From Wyeomyia smithii (Eukaryota; Arthropoda; Insecta; Diptera; Culicidae): DNA of 64,000 nt. This document shows, piece by piece, positions 59,263 to 64,000 of the stretch (positions within the stretch are counted from its first letter, which is position 1; each line of letters opens with the position of its first letter). The position numbers and the translations under genes are program-made. Below the pieces are notes generated by a model. The model was not told where the DNA came from, made no database searches, and saw only the letters and a program-made list of their open reading frames with translations. Location: the NCBI RefSeq assembly GCF_029784165.1, contig NC_073696.1, forward strand, positions 259,328,494 through 259,392,493. Reading direction: 5' to 3'.

Positions 59263-59989
59263 ATCCTATGTGTAGGACAAACAAAAAAAAGTGTCTCTAA
59301 TAGGCCTGAAGCAATGCGAATGATATTAGTGTCATTTAGCAGGTTTGAAATAGTAGAAATAATGAACCATGAAACACTGTAACTCATTTTAATAAAAAAA
59401 AAACATCGAACGTCTATTCTTCGGGGATCATAAAACACACAACAATCGCTATTGCAGAGCAGTTCAATGATTTGAATGAGTTCAAAACTAAATATAAGTT
59501 CTTGTCAATTCCACACATTTTTGAACTCTGACGAAAAACTGTTTATTTGTTGACATAAATTGGAATTTAGGGTAGAACTAGAGTAAATAACTAGAGTAAA
59601 CCTATATTGGACCCCTTTCCTATAGTGGACCCCATTCATCGGATTAATTCTATTTCTCCTAACTAAAGATTAACTCCAGATTAACTTAAAAGGATGTTCC
59701 CGGTTAAAAGTTTTCTAGAATCTTTCGTGTTTTTGCATAAATTGAGTTAATCTGACCGGCTTTTATGTAAAGTTTTTTGAAGTAGAATACTTCTCTCAGT
59801 AAGTTCGGATACATAGGGATGTAAAATGAAAATCTAAAACCGAAAAAAAGTGAAAAATATGTCCAATTTCAAATGCTAATAAATCGATTAGTATTAGATG
59901 GATTTCCTTCGTTCTGGCAGCAATAGATTGGAAAATCTTCTAAGATTCTTTCCAAATGCAGATAATTGCAATTTTATTATTCAAACTAT

Positions 59990-60560
59990 TGTACTATTGA
60001 AAATAGTCAAGCCTTGTCAAAACGAAAAATTCGGCCTCTGATTGATCGTTATATGATTGCTTCCCAAGCACGGTCGACAGAATCATAGACCTTGCCATTT
60101 GAAATGTGCAATTTGGCTTATAAAAGAGCCTGCTTCACCCGAAGCCGCTCATTATAATTCTAGACTGCAACCAGTCCTCCCTTAGCAGCAGCAGGAGGAG
60201 TGCAGTGGATACAGCAGCAGTACCAGCATCGCTAGCAGCGGATAGCGGTCACAGCTCTGGTATGGCAACCAATAGTGCAGCGCGTCTTAGCATCGTAGCA
60301 GGGCCAGCTGATGCAGGGCAGCGGATACCAATGGCAACGGGGATAGCGCAGCGGTTGCAGTTGGTCTCAGCATCAATCTTAGTAGGGCCAGCTGATGCAG
60401 GGCAGTAGATACAAATGGCAGCGAATAGCGACCACAGCTGCGGCAACGGATATCACCATCGATAGCACCAGGGCCAGCTGATGCAGAGAGGCATTTTAAT
60501 GAAATGCTGTCTCTGAGTGATAGCGGGCACACTAGTAATGCATCCAATGAAAAGAACGTT
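59990..60560 (+). repeat. TATA-containing repeat unit, copy 1
   Basis: It contains GATTGCTTCCCAAGCACGGT, a TATA-like TATAAAAGAGCC (near 60119), GAAGCCGCT, TTCTAGACTGCAACC, and then a CAG-rich stretch of tandem modules (GGGCCAGCTGATGCAGGGCA repeats near 60300, 60387 and 60470). It ends near GGCATTTTAATGAAATG and CAATGAAAAG. No long reading frame is preserved between copies. The TATA plus a structured transcript-like body suggests a former promoter-bearing unit, possibly a noncoding gene or an LTR piece; identity unknown. Confidence 0.55.
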
Positions 60561-60754
60561 CTGGATACCTGGTGAAATTTGGAGCAGATATATATTTGGC
60601 TTCATCTCCGTGTATCAGAACGTACTGAATTATCTTTTCCTTCAGTCATGAGCACGACATCCGGAAAGCTTTTATTATCAGCATAAAAATTAATTTTTCA
60701 CATAACCAAAATTTAAAAATTATCTAGTCCAAATCATGACAAGCAACTTACTAT

Positions 60755-61345
60755 ATTATTGAAAATAACCAATCCTTGTTGAAGCGCAAAATTCGATTGA
60801 TCTGATTGGTCGTTAATATGATTGCTTCCCAAGCACAGTCGACAGAAACATAGACCTTGCAATTTGAATGTGCTGTTTGTCTGTATAAGAGTAAGGATAG
60901 GAAATATCGATTAAAATGGCTATCGATAGTTATCAATGATTTCCTACCGCTATCGATAACTATCGATAGCTTTTTCATCCCTATATAAGAGCCTGTTTCA
61001 GTCGAAGCCGCTTATAATAGTTCTAGACAGCGACAACAGCAGTCCTCCATTAGCAACAGCAGTAGCAGTGCAGTGGATACCAGGCGGATAGCGGTCACAG
61101 CTGTGGCATAGCAATGGATAACGCACTAGTTGCAGCGAATCTCAACATCGATAGCAGCTGGGCCAGCTGTTGCAGGGACAGCGGATACCAATAGCAGCGT
61201 TTTTAGCGGCCAAAAAATTAGAATGGCTGCGGATAGCGTAGCAGTTGCAGTGGGTATCAGCATCGATAGCAGCTGATGCAGTGAGGCACTTTAGTGAAAT
61301 GCAGTTTCTGTGCGATAGCGGGCGTAAATACCGTCAATGAAAAGT
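60755..61345 (+). repeat. TATA-containing repeat unit, copy 2, with a MITE in the TATA region
   Basis: Tandem paralogue of 59990-60560, sharing GATTGCTTCCCAAGCAC, the TATA region, GAAGCCGCTTATAAT, the GCAGTGGATACC module, GGGCCAGCTG and the end modules in the same order. The TATA segment is duplicated and split by a 92-bp insertion. Confidence 0.55.
60884..60991. mobile_element. 92-bp hAT-type MITE with 8-bp duplication TATAAGAG
   Basis: The body is 60892-60983. The ends TAAGGATAGGAAA and (inverted) TAGGGATGAAAAA are imperfect repeats. Internal inverted CTATCGATAGTTATC and GATAACTATCGATAG. The direct repeat TATAAGAG flanks both sides. Unit copy 1 shows the uninterrupted TATAAAAGAG. An 8-bp duplication and TAGGG-type ends fit hAT. 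Confidence 0.75.
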
Positions 61346-64000
61346 TGACTCATTTCGACAACACACCATGCTTTTCACTGTTTATTTTATCACAAAGAAT
61401 ATTTTATTCGCACTGTCAGTGATAACGCCAAGATATGATCGGTATCTTATTCGATATTGAACACCAAATGAAAAAATGACAGATACGCAAGCAGCCGGGT
61501 TATCTTTCTTGTAAAAGTATTCTACTTCATCCTTGCGGTCGTGGCTTTGCACACAACCCTCCTGTTTTTTTTCTAAATTTAATATAAAAATCATTTCTAA
61601 AACTTAAGTTTCGTAAAACGAAAGAAAAATGGAAATTTCAAATCCTTCACTATACGGTAGCACAGGAATCAGCCGAGAATCGACCCAATCGAGCAACCAT
61701 AAGTCTTGTAAAAATGTTGCTAATTTTTATTGACCTCCTATCATTTATTCGCACGTCTACCAACTGTCCGCAGCAATCAACGCCGTTGTGGTTGATAAAT
61801 CAAAAGATCTAGCGAGCGAGAAGTAAAATAAGAAGAGAAAAATACAACCCAGTAAGACCAACCTCATCCGTTAGCTCAGCCAGTTTCCGGTTGATGATCG
61901 GCTTATCAGTTTAAACCCTTTGGATTGGTTGTTAATTAATGCAGGCTCATAAATATCGACTCTCCGCCGCACACAGGCGAACCCTGCCGCATGCCAGCTG
62001 TTCCGCAAGTTATTCACGCGCGAATCACGGAAATCAGAGTGCGGTTTTTTGCCTTCTTACGTTTTCTTTAGTTTTGGACTCGTCACAACCACAAAAAAGA
62101 AACAGCGAACGTTTGATACGCCGCCGGTTTCAGTAATGTATGCGGCATGTAAATTGATCAATAAGTCTTCCTAATTACGGTGAGATATATCACAGCTGTA
62201 CGTGCCGAAGGGGTTTGTGGGAATGAGCATAATCAGGCAGTGGATTATTCGTTGGAGCTTTCGTCTTTCGTATCGTGTTAAATAGCTAATCAAGGGATTT
62301 AGTTATGGGCATGATTAACGTAGTGTCCCGCCAAACTGATATCAATCTGTTCTCGAAATCAGCATCAGCCCAAACATTTCGTCAAGTCGATAATGAATGA
62401 CTCGTGAAATGCCATCGGAAATCTTTTTTACATACCGAAGCGCAATGAACTCACAAGCGCTTCGGTACGTGAGGGATTGGGTGGCAATTCCCAACAACCT
62501 TTCAATAGTCTGTCAGAAGAAATAGCGTATTCATCAATCATAACCATTTACGGCTACCTATTGGAACCGTACGAGCATCGATCAGCAATCAGCGGCTTCG
62601 GCATGTTTTCGAACTTCTCGGGTATGGCATCCCGCAGTGAGTGTGGTGAGATAAATTGTTCCAAATAACCTCTTTGGAGTTGCTAATAATGAATGATTGC
62701 CCTCTGTCAGCTGACCTAGGCTAATAGAAATTCGGTCAACGCACGACGATTGGGTACCGTATTAGACGGTAATTGCCGGTAAAGAGACAACATTCTTCGG
62801 TTTACCAGTCCGTTTTGTTCTCTTCCCAAAGGCAGTCTAAACATTCGTAATTCCAAAAGTTTTCACCAACCCTAGTGATAACCCTGAAGTACAAACTGGG
62901 TCACCAATCGATTTCCTATGCTAGACACGACTAACCAAATGATTCATTCTGTCTGTAAATCGGTCATTCACACAGCTGCAAGCCTTCTAATTCGTTAGCC
63001 CCGAGCGAATGTAATCGAGCTTTTACGACCGTGCCAAATTAGAGATTTATACAAGCTTCCCGACGCGACGTCGCAATAAAATGCCGCGGTGCGTACACTC
63101 GTGGCGGCTTTACGAGCGAAATGCAATTATACAATGTGTACCAACCAGATGACCACACCCACCCGTGTTTGGTACGAGAAAGTGCTTCCGTGACACCACC
63201 GTTGTTGTGGGATGCTGCCTGTAGCTCTGCTGCAAGTCTTCGACTTACGGTTGTACACAGGGCGTCAGGCTCTGGATTATATATAAAGAACGTTTCTTCC
63301 CCGCATTCCAGTGCAGCGTTAAAATTATCGGTTTCTAACCGTTCCAGTACGATCCTAGATAGCGTGAAGTTCTTATGGAGTCCCTAAGTGCAGCATGCCC
63401 CGCAGTCAATTTCACCGTGACGAATAAATTCTGACTTATGACACACACGTGCCTGCTAGCAGTCGCACTTAAGCGTTTATGAAGGATGATGAGCTTGCAC
63501 TGAGCACTCCATTTCTTCTGACATTACCCGGTGAATGGAATTGTAACCGTGTGAAGATCGACCGACCACGTACATACCCGACTGATAGTCTGCGACGGAA
63601 CAAAGCGCTCTTGGCGTGGGGCGATGATTACTTAACAATAGGTTGAAGGTGCAGTTAATCTTCTTATGCAAATAACTTCACCTTTTATAAGTTATTGCAT
63701 TCGCTATGCGCACGTGAGCTTCGGCACCCGTTGTAAAACACAGAACGGAGCCATGAATGTGCGCTGAGCGTAAATCAACAGGATCTATCGGATAGATGAA
63801 TCTCTTATGCGACAAAACAATCCCCCCAACTGATCTTTTGAACTGCAACCAGTAAACATGGGAAATTTTGAATCAATACCTTTCCAGCACCGCTAACCAT
63901 AAGAAGAATCCATCCGTTCCGTTATTTCAACAGAAAACCGCTCGGTCTCGGAGGTGCGCAGATAGAGATGTACCTTCATCGCCGTGCGGTAGAAGATTGA
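61346..64000. other. Right-hand flank, no gene supported
   Basis: More GC-balanced, apparently single-copy sequence. A TATATATAAAG at about 63277-63287 followed about 30 bp later by TTCCAGTGCAG could be a core promoter for a plus-strand gene whose coding part lies beyond the window. The nearest ATG frames (for example from 63375) are under 25 codons. Nothing else could be supported. Confidence 0.4.

Noticed and set aside
60205..60547. Ala/Gly-rich frames in the CAG-rich repeat unit
   Set aside because: Open on both strands and not preserved in the tandem copy at 60755-61345. Compositional artefact.
1..64000. CRISPR arrays, bacterial operons, rRNA or tRNA genes, integrated viral genes
   Set aside because: None seen. 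Direct repeats here are transposon target duplications or satellites, and the RT/RNase H genes belong to non-LTR retrotransposons.

Overview
This is eukaryotic, insect nuclear DNA, almost certainly from a mosquito and probably a culicine (Aedes/Culex type). The evidence is large vitellogenin genes with polyserine blocks and short introns, two insect odorant receptor genes, and AT-rich intergenic DNA full of mosquito-type transposons: an I-clade LINE, DD37E-type mariner, piggyBac-, hAT- and pogo-like elements, and foldback MITEs. The species cannot be fixed from sequence reading alone.

Region 1 (1-33.8 kb) is a tandem array of three vitellogenin genes, all on the minus strand: Vg1 (5' half only, cut by the window start), Vg2 (10869-17210) and Vg3 (27356-33702). 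Each complete gene has three exons: a 31-nt exon encoding most of the signal peptide, a 4962-nt exon, and a last exon encoding the von Willebrand D-like region. Each protein has an N-terminal lipid-transfer region interrupted by polyserine blocks around a furin-type RARR site, and a C-terminal polyserine block. The spacers upstream of Vg1 (3.2-10.8 kb) and upstream of Vg2 (17.2-27.3 kb) are homologous to each other. They differ mainly by transposon insertions with readable target duplications, so each spacer serves as an empty-site control for the other. Vg1 and Vg2 share about 0.5 kb or more of upstream sequence. Vg3 shares only the proximal promoter.

Region 2 (33.8-38.2 kb) is single-copy sequence. 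It holds one plus-strand exon, with consensus splice sites, that resembles an ADAM/ADAMTS propeptide. It lies 286 bp upstream of the Vg3 start codon on the opposite strand. A degenerate inverted-repeat element follows, then a complete three-exon odorant receptor gene (36821-38169, minus).

Region 3 (38.5-51.3 kb) is transposon-dominated and separates the first odorant receptor from its close paralogue (51319-52672, minus). It contains a SINE-like element carrying a nested foldback MITE, a roughly 5.9-kb decayed I-clade LINE with gag-like ORF1, endonuclease, RT and RNase H, a mariner relic, and pieces of a second LINE split by a 2.1-kb noncoding insertion.

Region 4 (52.7-64 kb) has no gene I can support. 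It holds a 0.9-kb foldback, a 1.1-kb polypyrimidine tract, a LINE scrap, MITE-like repeats, and a tandem pair of TATA-containing repeat units, one split by a 92-bp MITE.

Functionally, the Vg array is the yolk-protein locus. Repeated, near-identical genes with a conserved TATA/GATA promoter fit high-output, female fat-body expression after feeding. The odorant receptor pair is an unrelated chemosensory tandem duplication later separated by transposons.
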